Assembly (NCBI GenBank): GCA_963707835.1
Contig: CAVPRI010000001.1
Coordinates: 496,001-560,000, forward strand
Length of the DNA: 64,000 nucleotides
Reading direction: 5' to 3'
From: Bog-473 sp963707835
GTDB lineage: Bacteria > Actinomycetota > Acidimicrobiia > Acidimicrobiales > RAAP-2
Positions within the stretch are counted from its first letter, which is position 1, and each line of letters begins with the position of its first letter. A program made the translations under genes and the position numbers. Under the pieces are notes generated by a model. It was not told the origin of the DNA, did not search any database, and was given only the letters and a program-made list of their open reading frames with translations. Positions 1 to 8,996 of this stretch are shown here, piece after piece.

Positions 1-1287
1 GTCATCCTGCCGCTCCTCCTCGTCTCCACCCTCCAGTCGATCCTGCGTCAGGACCCCGGGCAGCTGGTCCGGACCTTCCTGCTCCGGTTGCCGGCAGCGC
101 TCTTGTCGGCGGCGGTGGCGATTCAGGTGGTCATCATGAGCCTCTCGGTGACCGATGCCATGAGCGCGGCGGTCGCCGGTGGTACCGGCGCCGACGTCAC
201 CTCACTTCTGCGCGGGATCACCACCGGCCTCGCCTCCGCGGCAGCGGACCCAACTGTGGCCAGCTTCGTGGTGCTTCTCATCGCCTTCCTCATTGCCGCC
301 GCCTCCTTCGCGCTCTGGATCGAACTGCTCATCCGGGCCGCCGCGGTCTACGTCGCCGTGCTCTTCTTGCCTTTGGCACTGGCCACCCTCGTCTGGCCGG
401 CCGTGTCGCACTGGTGCCGCCGTCTGGTGGAGACGCTCGCCGCGCTCATCCTCTCCAAGTTCGTGATCGTGGCCACCCTGAGCCTGGCCGCCGGCGCGGT
501 CTCGTCGGGCACCGCAGGTAGCGGGGCGCATGGTGCGGGCTTCTCCTCGGTCCTGGCCGGAGGGGCGCTTCTCCTCATGGCCACGTTCGTCCCGTTCGCC
601 ATCCTGCGCATGATCCCGGCGGTCGAATCCGGTGCGGTCGGGCACCTCGAGGGGGTGCGGGCCCGGGGCACGGCCCTCATGACCCAGCTGCCGCGCTCGG
701 CGGCGTCGCACGCGCTCCATGAAGGTCTCGGGATGATCGGTGATGCCGGGCTCCTGGCGCGCACGGCGGCGGGGCAGGCGGAGGATGCCGCCACTCCCGC
801 ACTCTCGCCGGCCGAGGGCGACCCGAACTCGGCCGGCCTCTTCCACGACACGGTGGCGGGCGCGGCGGAGTCGGCTGGAGCGCCGGGTGGCACCGGCGCC
901 GCGGACTGCGAGGACCCCGGGGCGGTGGCACCGCCGACGAAGGGTCCCAAGCCGGTCCGGGCGGCACCCCCGGTCCCGTCCGGCGGCAGTGACACCGTGG
1001 CGACGGCACGCGGACCGGTGCGGTCCGAGACGGCGGTGGACCGAGCTGCCCGACTGGGCCACCGGAAGGGGCCGGCCACGCCGGACGACGCCTGGAAGTG
1101 GGAAGGCGTCCCACCGGGGCGGAGCTTGGTCGGGCTCGTCGAGCCCGGGAAGATGCGGTACTACATGGACGACGACGGCCACGGTCCACAGGTCCGTTGG
1201 CTGCCGGCGGCATGGCCGCCTGAACATCCCGACCATCCGGACCAGGCGAACGGCTCCGCTCCGCCTCTTCCCCGGGGTGGGTCGTGA
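1..1287 (+). CDS. TrbL/VirB6-like conjugation membrane protein (5' partial)
   Basis: The frame is open from base 1, so the true start lies outside the window; the first in-frame start codon inside is TTG at 88. The first ~200 visible residues form about five or six hydrophobic segments of 18-23 residues. They are followed by an Ala/Gly/Pro-rich soluble tail and a short tryptophan-containing end (KWEGVPPG near residue 368). This layout fits TrbL/VirB6-like inner-membrane channel proteins of actinobacterial type IV secretion. The stop overlaps the start of the SCO6880-family gene by 4 bases (ATGA at 1284), and VirB4- and VirD4-like genes follow. The family call rests on topology and context rather than on a diagnostic motif. 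Confidence 0.72.
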   Translation, partial: VILPLLLVSTLQSILRQDPGQLVRTFLLRLPAALLSAAVAIQVVIMSLSVTDAMSAAVAGGTGADVTSLLRGITTGLASAAADPTVASFVVLLIAFLIAAASFALWIELLIRAAAVYVAVLFLPLALATLVWPAVSHWCRRLVETLAALILSKFVIVATLSLAAGAVSSGTAGSGAHGAGFSSVLAGGALLLMATFVPFAILRMIPAVESGAVGHLEGVRARGTALMTQLPRSAASHALHEGLGMIGDAGLLARTAAGQAEDAATPALSPAEGDPNSAGLFHDTVAGAAESAGAPGGTGAADCEDPGAVAPPTKGPKPVRAAPPVPSGGSDTVATARGPVRSETAVDRAARLGHRKGPATPDDAWKWEGVPPGRSLVGLVEPGKMRYYMDDDGHGPQVRWLPAAWPPEHPDHPDQANGSAPPLPRGGS

Positions 1288-2648
1288 GCACCGGCGGGGC
1301 CCGGTACCGGTTCGGCCCACGCGAGCGCGGCGGCGCGCTGGCCGGCTGGCGGGCCGGGCAGATCGTCACCGTGGCGGTGGGCCTCGGTTTCGGCGTCCTG
1401 GTACTGCGGTGGGCACCCGACGCCATGGGCGTGGTCGCGGCCATCGGGATCCTCGTGCTCTACGGCGCCCTGGCCACAGTGCCGATCGCCGGGAGGACAG
1501 GAGACGAGTGGCTACCCGTCGCCCTCTGCTGGGGGAGCCGGCGCGCCCACGGTGGCGCGGCGCGCCGGAGCCGGATGGGGGCGCTGCGGGGTGTGCAGCT
1601 CCTGCGAGCGGGCTGGCGCGAGATGGGGGTGGTCCACGACTGCCGAGAGCGAACACTGACTGCTGCCCTCTCGTTGCGTGGCGCCAGCTTCGCCCTCCTC
1701 GGTGCCGACGAGCAGGACCGCAGGGTGGGGGCATGGTCGTCGATCCTCGCCTCGTTGGCCCGGGAGGGCTCTCCGGTGCGCCGCGTCCAGTGGGTGGCGT
1801 CGTCTTTCCCCGACGACGGGCGCGGGATCCACTCGTATCTGCACGAGCGGCGTGCCCCGGGCGTGGCCTCGACTTGCACGAACTCCTACGAGGCGCTTCT
1901 CGCCGACCTCGACTCGCACACCTGCGCCCACGAGGTAGTGCTCGCCGTGCAGGTGCGGGCGGTACGCTCAGTAGAGGTCGGCTGTGCGTCGTTGGCCAGG
2001 GAGCTCGAGTCGCTGGCACGTCTTTTGGCCGACGCCGATGTCGAGGTTGATTCGGTGCTCACCGTCGATCAGCTGGCCGCGCAATTGCAGCGGTCCTACG
2101 AGCCCGCGGTTCCCTCCACCTCGTTCGGCCAGGTGGCGGACCCGTGGCCCATGGCGATGGAGGAGGGCTGGTCGAGCGTCCGCGTCGACGGCATGGTGCA
2201 CGCCTCCTACTGGGTGGCGGAGTGGCCAAGGGTCGAGGTGCGCAGCGACTTCCTGGCACCACTGCTCCTCGGCCGCGCCCGTTCCACCCTCGCCGTGGTG
2301 ATGGAGCCGATCGGCCCGGACACTGCCGTACGCAAGGCGGAGGCATCGCGGACGGCCGACCTGGCCGATGCCGAGCTGCGCCGAAGGGGAGGGTTCGTCT
2401 CCACGGCACGTCACGCGCGACAGTCCGAGGTGCTGGCCCGGCGGGAGTCCGAGTTGGCAGAGGGTCACGCGTCGTTCCGCTACTCGGGGTTCGTCACCGT
2501 CTCGGCCCCGACTCCCGAGGAGCTCGACGCGGCTATCGACCTCTTGCAGCACTCGGCGGGGCAGAGCAGGATCGCCCTGCGGCGCCTGTACGGGGATCAG
2601 GCCGCGGCGTATACGTGCACGCTTCCGCTCTGTCGCGGTCTGCGCTGA
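1284..2648 (+). CDS. SCO6880-family type IV secretion protein
   Basis: A 454-residue protein. Residues 1-25 carry a short basic segment (YRFGPRERGG), followed by two hydrophobic stretches at about 27-70, then a long soluble domain without a P-loop. This is the layout of the SCO6880/PrgI-like family found in actinobacterial conjugation clusters next to VirB4 ATPases; it is thought to act at the inner-membrane platform. The ATG overlaps the upstream TGA (ATGA), which implies translational coupling to the TrbL-like gene. The C-terminus has no obvious catalytic motif. The assignment rests on N-terminal similarity and gene order. Confidence 0.75.
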   Translation: MSTGGARYRFGPRERGGALAGWRAGQIVTVAVGLGFGVLVLRWAPDAMGVVAAIGILVLYGALATVPIAGRTGDEWLPVALCWGSRRAHGGAARRSRMGALRGVQLLRAGWREMGVVHDCRERTLTAALSLRGASFALLGADEQDRRVGAWSSILASLAREGSPVRRVQWVASSFPDDGRGIHSYLHERRAPGVASTCTNSYEALLADLDSHTCAHEVVLAVQVRAVRSVEVGCASLARELESLARLLADADVEVDSVLTVDQLAAQLQRSYEPAVPSTSFGQVADPWPMAMEEGWSSVRVDGMVHASYWVAEWPRVEVRSDFLAPLLLGRARSTLAVVMEPIGPDTAVRKAEASRTADLADAELRRRGGFVSTARHARQSEVLARRESELAEGHASFRYSGFVTVSAPTPEELDAAIDLLQHSAGQSRIALRRLYGDQAAAYTCTLPLCRGLR

Positions 2649-2704
2649 GGGTCCGGTCCCCCGAACCTGAGGGCCGGGCCTCCTGGCCCACATACCATGG
2701 CGGG

Positions 2705-3160
2705 GTGGGGACCTTCGTCTTGCCGCGGATCCCCGCCTCGGCGGGCGCGCTCATCTTCGACGGGCAAGGACGCCTGCTGGTGGTCAACCCCACCTACAAA
2801 GCCCGGTGGTCGATTCCCGGCGGGATCATGGAGGCCGACGGGGAGTCGCCCTGGGAGGCCTGCCAACGCGAGGTGCGCGAGGAGGTCGGGCTCAGCGTGG
2901 AGAGCGGGCGCCTGGCCGCGGTGGACTTCCTGCGTCCCAAGCCCGACAAGCCGGGCGGCATGCGCTTCCTCTTCGACTGCGGGGTGTTCGACGACGCCAC
3001 CTTGTCGGGCGTGAGGCTCCAGGAAGAGGAGCTCTCCGAGCATCGGCTGCTCGAGCCTGCCGATGCACTCGAGCTCTTGAGCGGGCCGCTCCGCCGCCGG
3101 GTCGGCGCCGTGCTGGCAGCGGACTCTTGTGTCTACCTCGAGGACGGCCGCCCGATCTGA
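2705..3160 (+). CDS. NUDIX hydrolase
   Basis: A 151-residue protein from a GTG at 2705; no better in-frame ATG exists, and the upstream bases read as spacer after the SCO6880 gene. The Nudix box is visible at about residues 39-63, ending in REVREEVGL, which matches the REUxEExGU core; the preceding glycine loop is longer than the canonical form. Nudix enzymes hydrolyse nucleoside diphosphates linked to another moiety, often as house-cleaning; the substrate cannot be told here. The gene converges on the YoaK-like gene and overlaps it by 28 bases. It looks like a chromosomal passenger inside the secretion cluster. Confidence 0.85.
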   Translation: MGTFVLPRIPASAGALIFDGQGRLLVVNPTYKARWSIPGGIMEADGESPWEACQREVREEVGLSVESGRLAAVDFLRPKPDKPGGMRFLFDCGVFDDATLSGVRLQEEELSEHRLLEPADALELLSGPLRRRVGAVLAADSCVYLEDGRPI

Positions 3161-3825
3161 CGCGGCATCCGGGAGAAGGTGGCGACGACGGCCACTACCA
3201 GAGCGGCTGCCGCGGCCAGTGCCCATCCTGCGCCGGCATGGATCACGAGGACTGCGCCGACCACGGCACCGGCGAACATGGAGACGACCGAGGTGACGCG
3301 GTTGCGCAGCAGCGGGTTGTTCCTTCCCGTCAGGGTGGACTCCGAAGCCAGCCTGGTCAGCGTGGTCGTGAGCACTGTGGTGGTCATGTCGGGCACCCCC
3401 AGGCGCCGCACGGCGGCGTTGCGTGTGCCCACCGACAGGGCCAGGAGTGCCACCACGCCGTAGCGCAGGCCGCTCTGAGAGACCGGTGCGGCAACGGCGG
3501 CGATGACCGTGGCCGTGGCGACCAAGGCAACCTCGAGAACGAGGGCGAAGACCACGGTGACTCGGACTGAGCCCGCCCTCCGGGCCACGGCACCGCCCAG
3601 GACGGCGCCGGCGAGGAAGAACCCGAGCGCGACCAGGCTGCCGCTTGCGGACAACCCGGCGGCCCCGGCGACGGCGAAGCCTAGGAGGGCAACGTTCCCG
3701 GTCATGTTGGCCACGAAGACGTGGCCGAGACCCAGGAAACTGATCGCATCGAGGAACCCGCTCGCCACCGTCAGCCCGGCCAGGGTGGCTACGAGGGGAG
3801 CCGGCGTGCCAGCCGAGCGGCTCAT
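3133..3825 (-). CDS. YoaK/DUF1275-family membrane protein
   Basis: 230 residues from the ATG at 3825. An upstream in-frame ATG at 3927 exists but would reach deep into the divergent VirB4-like gene. The protein has about six transmembrane segments and YoaK/DUF1275-type features: an N-terminal SGFLDAISFL motif, then FVANMTGNV at about residues 37-45, and a conserved MTTTVLTTTL stretch near residue 145. The function of the family is unknown. Its ATG overlaps the ATG of the VirB4-like gene on the other strand by two bases (palindrome CATG at 3823-3826), so the two cannot have normal independent promoters and leaders. Confidence 0.82.
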   Translation of the reverse strand: MSRSAGTPAPLVATLAGLTVASGFLDAISFLGLGHVFVANMTGNVALLGFAVAGAAGLSASGSLVALGFFLAGAVLGGAVARRAGSVRVTVVFALVLEVALVATATVIAAVAAPVSQSGLRYGVVALLALSVGTRNAAVRRLGVPDMTTTVLTTTLTRLASESTLTGRNNPLLRNRVTSVVSMFAGAVVGAVLVIHAGAGWALAAAAALVVAVVATFSRMPRQIGRPSSR

Positions 3826-5218
3826 GACGGCAAACGTAACGGAGGAGCGCAGTGGAGCGGGCGACCGTTCTCCGCCCGTGCGAGAGCGGATGCCGCGGCT
3901 GCCGGCGCACCAGGTGACCACGCGCAACCTGGGCGCGGCCTACCCGTTCATCGCCGAGGCGGGTCTGGGTCGGCGCGGCGCGGTCATCGGCGACGACCTC
4001 CTCGGGGGGGCCTTCGTCTTCGATCCCTTCGAGCTCTACGCCTCTGGAGCGGTGTCGAACCCGAACATGGTCGTGTTCGGCCAGATCGGGCGAGGCAAGA
4101 GTGCCTTCGTCAAGACCTTCCTGTGGCGCCAGGCGGTGTTCGGTCGCCGGGCTTGGGTGGTCGACCCCAAGGGGGAGTACGGCGACCTCGCCCACGCCTG
4201 GGGCGTGCGGCCCGTGGCGCTGCGTCCCGGGGGAGCCGTCCGGCTCAACCCACTGGACCCGGGTCCGGAGTCGGCCGAAGCACGGGGCGACGGTCCCGAC
4301 GACACCGGGCGCCGGCGATCCGAGCTCCTCTCGTCGCTAGCCAGCGCGTGCCTCGGTCGCGAGCTCGCCCCGCGCGAGCGGGCGGCACTCGAGGTGGCGC
4401 TACTTGCGGCATGCCGAAGCGCGGGCGTGCCGACGGTGCCCCACGTCGTCGAAGCGCTTCTCGCGCCGAGCACCGAGTCGGCGGTGTCGCTGCGCACCGA
4501 GCGCCGCGATCTACTCGAGGACGGGCGGGACGTCGCCCTCGAGCTTCGCCGTCTCGTGCACGGCGACCTCCGCGGCATGTTCGACGCGCCGACCACGCCA
4601 GGGCTCGACCTTGCCGCGCCGCTGGTGGTGCTCGACCTGTCCGCGCTCTACTCCTCGGCCGCGCTCGGCGTGCTCATGGCCTGCGCCACGGCATGGATGC
4701 AGGCCGCGCTGGCCCGCTCTGCGGTAACGACCGGCATCCTTGCGTCAGAAGGGTCGGCCCCACTCGTTCCCGACGCGGCGGCTCGGCGGCCAGGAGACGG
4801 CCGGCTCTTCCTGGTGGTCGACGAGGCGTGGGCAATCTTGTCCAACCTCGGGGTGGCGCGCTGGCTGCAGTCGTCGTGGAAGCTCTCGCGGGCCTTCGGC
4901 GTGTCGAACGTGGCGGTGCTGCACAGGGTCTCGGATCTGCGCTCGGTTGGGGCGTCGGACTCCGAGCAGGTCGGGCTGGCCCACGGCCTGCTGTCGGACT
5001 CCGAGACGCGTGTGGTCTACGCGCAGTCGCCCGGTGAGCTCGACGCCGCGGCCGAGCTGCTCTCGCTGTCGGCCACCGAGCGCGATCTGCTGCCGCAGCT
5101 CCGCCGGGGCATCGCACTGTGGAAGGTGGGGCAGCGGTCGTTCCTGGTCCAGCACCGGCTGAGCGCGGCCGAACGCCGGATGGTCGACACCGACCGTGCC
5201 ATGGCCGCGCCGTGGTGA
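3824..5218 (+). CDS. VirB4/TraC-like conjugation ATPase
   Basis: 464 residues from ATG 3824; GTG 3880 or ATG 3892 are alternative starts. Walker A is FGQIGRGKSAFVK near residue 85, and Walker B is LFLVVDEAWAIL near residue 330. The VirB4-type motif KLSRAFGVSNVAVLHR follows, where these ATPases sense nucleotide and pack into hexamers. It would power assembly or substrate movement in the type IV secretion channel. It is shorter than classical VirB4 (about 800 residues) because the N-terminal domain is reduced; in this family that part may be supplied by the SCO6880 protein. Its stop overlaps the GTG of the coupling-protein gene (GTGA at 5215). Confidence 0.85.
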   Translation: MTANVTEERSGAGDRSPPVRERMPRLPAHQVTTRNLGAAYPFIAEAGLGRRGAVIGDDLLGGAFVFDPFELYASGAVSNPNMVVFGQIGRGKSAFVKTFLWRQAVFGRRAWVVDPKGEYGDLAHAWGVRPVALRPGGAVRLNPLDPGPESAEARGDGPDDTGRRRSELLSSLASACLGRELAPRERAALEVALLAACRSAGVPTVPHVVEALLAPSTESAVSLRTERRDLLEDGRDVALELRRLVHGDLRGMFDAPTTPGLDLAAPLVVLDLSALYSSAALGVLMACATAWMQAALARSAVTTGILASEGSAPLVPDAAARRPGDGRLFLVVDEAWAILSNLGVARWLQSSWKLSRAFGVSNVAVLHRVSDLRSVGASDSEQVGLAHGLLSDSETRVVYAQSPGELDAAAELLSLSATERDLLPQLRRGIALWKVGQRSFLVQHRLSAAERRMVDTDRAMAAPW

Positions 5219-6660
5219 AGCTGGCCGTCCCGCTGGCCCTCGGCGCCCTGCTGTTGACGGGTATGGGCCGTCCGCCGGGCGGGTCGGGCCGCCGGCTGGG
5301 ATGGTGGCGCCGGGGCGATGACACCGGTCGTGGGGCGCGATGGGCGCGTCGGCGCGACCTGCGGGCGCTGCGGGTGGACGCTGCCCATGCACCACCAGGT
5401 CGCCTCTTCCTGGGGAACGCTCCCGGCCTGGTCCGCCCGATCGGACTGGCCGCCGAGCGGGCCCAGTCCCTGGTGGTGGTCGGACCGACCCAGAGCGGCA
5501 AGACGACCGGCTTGGCCGTCCCGGCCATCCTGGGCTGGCGAGGTCCAGTCGTGGCGGCCAGCGTCAAGAGCGACCTCCTCGGGCACACCCTGAGTGTGCG
5601 CCGAAGCCAGGGGCATGTCTGGTGCATCGACCCGACCGCCAGCACCGGCGTGCCGTCGGCGATCTGGTCGCCGCTGCCCGGGTGCACGGAGTGGCAGGGT
5701 GCGAGGAGAACCGCGGCCACCTTGTGCGAGGCGGCCCGCAGCGAGGGCACCACGTCGGACGGTGAATTCTGGTACGCCACCGCCGCCAAGATGCTGGCGC
5801 CGCTCCTGCTCGCCGCTGCGCTGGACGGGCGTTCCATGGCCGACGTGGTGCGCTGGGTGGACATCCAGGAGGTGGGGGAGGTGGCGGCCATCCTCGAGCG
5901 CGTCGGGCCGCCAGAGGCCCTCGACGCGGCACAGGCGACCTGGTGCCGGGACGAGCGCACGCGCAGCTCGGTGGCCACGACGGCCGAGACCATACTGGCG
6001 CCCTTCGCCGAGGGGTCGATCGCGGGTGCCTCGGGCGGGGACACTTTCACCCCGGCGTCCCTGTTGAGCGGGGCACACACCCTCTACGTCTGCGCCCCCG
6101 CCCACGACCAGCGCCGGCTGCGCGGCTACTTCACCGCTCTTATCGGTGAGGTGCTGGCCCTGGCGTTCGCCACCGCCACCCGGCACGGGTCGCTCGACCC
6201 CCCGATGTTGGTGGTGCTCGACGAGGCGGCGCACATCGCACCTCTCCCCGAGCTCGACGGCCTGGCCGCCACGTGCGCCTCCCACGGGATCCAGATCGTC
6301 ACCGTCTGGCAGGACGTGGCCCAGGTCCGCGGCCGCTACGGTCCCCGAGCTGCGACTGTGCTCAACAACCATCGAGCCAAATTGTTCCTGCCAGGCATCG
6401 CCGACCCCGACACGCTCGAGTACGCCAGCCGTCTGATCGGCGACTCCGAGTCCACCCGGCCTTCTGTGACTCGTGATCCTACGGGTCGGCGCTCGACCAC
6501 CTCGACCACCGGCACCAGGCGGCTGCTGGCACCCGAGGAGCTGCGCTGCCTCCCCCGAGGGCAGGCCGTGCTGATCTATGGGTCACTGCCGCCGGTGCGT
6601 GTCCTTCTGCGACCCTTCTGGGCTTCTCGACGTCCGTCCCAGGCGAGCGTCGGGAGCTGA
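5215..6660 (+). CDS. VirD4/TraG-like type IV coupling protein
   Basis: 481 residues from GTG 5215, overlapping the previous stop. An N-terminal hydrophobic stretch (LAVPLALGALLL) probably anchors the protein. Walker A is VVGPTQSGKTTGL near residue 92, and Walker B is MLVVLDEAAHIAPL near residue 333. The motif TVWQDVAQVRGRYG near residue 362 is typical of TraG/VirD4 proteins, which recruit the relaxosome and pump DNA into the secretion channel. It is the last gene of the left transfer cluster. A second, separate coupling-protein gene begins at the right edge of the window. Confidence 0.88.
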   Translation: MKLAVPLALGALLLTGMGRPPGGSGRRLGWWRRGDDTGRGARWARRRDLRALRVDAAHAPPGRLFLGNAPGLVRPIGLAAERAQSLVVVGPTQSGKTTGLAVPAILGWRGPVVAASVKSDLLGHTLSVRRSQGHVWCIDPTASTGVPSAIWSPLPGCTEWQGARRTAATLCEAARSEGTTSDGEFWYATAAKMLAPLLLAAALDGRSMADVVRWVDIQEVGEVAAILERVGPPEALDAAQATWCRDERTRSSVATTAETILAPFAEGSIAGASGGDTFTPASLLSGAHTLYVCAPAHDQRRLRGYFTALIGEVLALAFATATRHGSLDPPMLVVLDEAAHIAPLPELDGLAATCASHGIQIVTVWQDVAQVRGRYGPRAATVLNNHRAKLFLPGIADPDTLEYASRLIGDSESTRPSVTRDPTGRRSTTSTTGTRRLLAPEELRCLPRGQAVLIYGSLPPVRVLLRPFWASRRPSQASVGS

Positions 6661-6674
6661 GCACCCCGATTCGC

Positions 6675-7917
6675 TCAGTCCTCCGGAGTCAGCCCGGCCA
6701 TGACGGCCGCCGTGTCGGCACCGAACGCGGGAGCGGCCCACCCGACGGTGCGTGCCCGCGGCGTGGCCACGACGACGTGGCCGGCCACGGGCAGAGTGGG
6801 ACCGGCCAGCCCGGCGCAGACGCCGGCCATCGACACGTCGAGGAGCCAGCGCCCTCCGGCCGCCAGTGCGTCCAGGCAGGCGGCGACTGCGGCGAGGCCG
6901 GTGAGGGGGTCGGCCACCGCGTCGGTGCAGAAGAGCGGTGCGCCGTCATGCCAGACCACCAGACCGCCGGCCACCGCAGCGTCGTCGCCGAACGCCACAC
7001 GCCCGCTCGATGCGGCCTGGCGACCGTGGCCGGTGATCGAGACCCAGACACGCGGCCCACCACCGGCCACGAGCTCGGTGGCGTCGATGCCGAACTGCTC
7101 GAGGGCGCGCGGGCGGCTGGCCTCGATCACCACGTCGGCCTGTCGGACGAGGCGGCGAAGCGCGGCGACACCCTGGCGATCGCCGAAGTCGAGCGCCACC
7201 GAGCGCTTCCGTCCGTTCAGCAGATCGAAGAAGGTGGCTGGTCCCCGGCGCGCGCCGTCGGGTCGGGTCGTCGACTCCACCTTGACCACCGTGGCGCCGG
7301 CGCCCGCCAGCAGGTCGCCACAGAGAGGTCCGGCCCACAGAGCCGAGAGATCGACGACCACGAGCCCTGCGGCCGGCACGGGTGGCGCGGTGCGCCCGAG
7401 CGGGACACGCACGACGGAGGGCCGTGCCGCCGCTTCACCGAGGAGCGCCACGGGAAGGCCGAGCAGTTCGAGCGCGCTCGAGCAGCTCATCGGCGTGCCG
7501 CGTGGCCACGGCGCTCGCCACGGCTCGCCACAGGGCGGGATCGCCCGCCGGGACCTCGTCGAGCTCGAGCCAGGCGGGCACGGCCTCGCGGTCCTCGGCC
7601 CGGGGGAGCGAGACGGCCATGAAGCCGTCCGTGGAGGGCAGCAGGCGGCAGCTCCCTCCGCAGCTCGTGGCGCCCCGCCGCCACAGCCCCATGAGCGCGG
7701 CGCGCTCTCCGAGGAGCGCCAGTGGGTCGAGGTCTGGCCGCGCCAACGAGCGCGCCAGCCTCTCGATACCCTCGACCAGGCCGGCGGGTGGACCAAGGGG
7801 CTGGTCGGGGAGTCCGGTGAGTGCCATGGCCCCGCTGGCGGCCCAGCGCTCGACGCGCGGGTCGACGCGTGGCTCACGCTGAAGTGGGCGCACCCGGGCA
7901 GGGTAACGTCTCGCCAT
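6675..7917 (-). CDS. CaiB/BaiF family III CoA-transferase, frameshifted
   Basis: Two frames join near 7475-7490. The upstream frame from ATG 7917 runs to about 7490, and the downstream frame runs to the stop at 6675. The joined product is about 413 residues. The canonical CaiB start block (VVVDLSALWAGPLCGDLL, then VVKVES and KRSVALDF) lies in the second part. The first ~150 residues, which include LPSTDGFMAVSLPR, resemble what is usually the C-terminal domain, so the domain order looks permuted. The enzyme would move CoA between acyl acids. It is divergent from the enoyl-CoA hydratase gene. I suspect an indel in the consensus rather than a dead gene. Confidence 0.72.
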
Positions 7918-7993
7918 CGCGGACCACCTCAGTGCCGAGGCCCTCCTGGCCGAGCTGCGCGGCGCCACCGACCCCGAGCACGACGGCGCGGTC

Positions 7994-8915
7994 GTGGTCC
8001 ACCTCGGGCAGCGAGCGCCCCGGACCGAGCCGGGTGACGCCGAGCGCCTGGCCAGTCTGCCCTTCGTCGTGGTGGGCGTGACGGACGGTTCATCGGATCC
8101 AGGTTGGGAGTCGCTCTGCGACGTGGTCGTGCCGGCGTCCGACCAGGCGCTCGCGTCGATCGTGGCCAACCTCGACGCGCACCCGATCACCGGGAGCACG
8201 CTGGCCCTGCTCCTGCGCGGGCAGCAGCGGCGGACGGTGGACGAGGGACTGGTGGCGGAGTCGATGGCCTACTCGGTGCTGCAGGCCGGTCCCGAGTTCG
8301 CCGCCTGGCGTGCCGGGCACCCCGTCGAGCGGGCGCCCGACCATGGGCCGCGGGTCCGCACGGAGCGCCGGGGCGGCACCCTGGTCGTCACCCTCGCGCG
8401 CCCGCAGCGGCTCGAACGCGCTCGACGCGGCCATGCGCGACGGGCTGGCCGAGGCACTGGCGGTGGCCGCGGCTGACCCCGACGTCGTCGGTCTGGAGCT
8501 GCACGGCGAGGGCCGGGCCTTCTGTGCCGGCGGGGACATCGATGAGTTCGGCTCGCGGGCCGACCCGGCCGCGGCCCACGTGGTCCGCTTGCAACGCAGT
8601 GTGGCCCGGGTGCTGCACCACCTGAGCCGCCTGGGCAAAGCGACCGTGGCCTACCTCCACGGCACCACCTTCGGGTCCGGGATCGAGCTCGCCGCGCTGT
8701 GCGACACCGTGATCGCCGCCGAGGACACCGTGATCGCGCTTCCCGAGATAGGCCTCGGGCTTATCCCGGGCGCAGGCGGCACGGCCAGCCTGCCCCGGCG
8801 CATCGGACGCCTGCGGACCGCCTGGCTGGCCTTCTCGGGCGTTCAGATCGACGCAGCCACGGCGCAGTCCTGGGGGCTGGTCGACGAAGTCGTGGCGGCC
8901 CCGATGCCGCGCTGA
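7994..8915 (+). CDS. Enoyl-CoA hydratase/isomerase family protein, frameshifted
   Basis: The crotonase core runs from about 8350 to the end. SNALDAAM follows the first strand, HGEGRAFCAGGDIDEF forms the first half of the oxyanion hole, and EIGLGLIPGAGGTASLPR is the typical catalytic segment. The frame changes near 8410; removing one C gives the expected RPQR-SNALD junction. About 130 residues of less typical sequence precede the core. The first standard start is GTG 7994, but coding-like sequence continues upstream to the stop at 7904, so the true start is uncertain. Together with the divergent CaiB gene this suggests CoA-ester degradation. Confidence 0.75.
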
Positions 8916-8996
8916 GAGGGCCGAGCAGGCCACCGGGGCCGCCGGAGCCGTCGATTCCTTTACGCTCGGGCCAGCGGAAGGAGGGGACGCACCACC

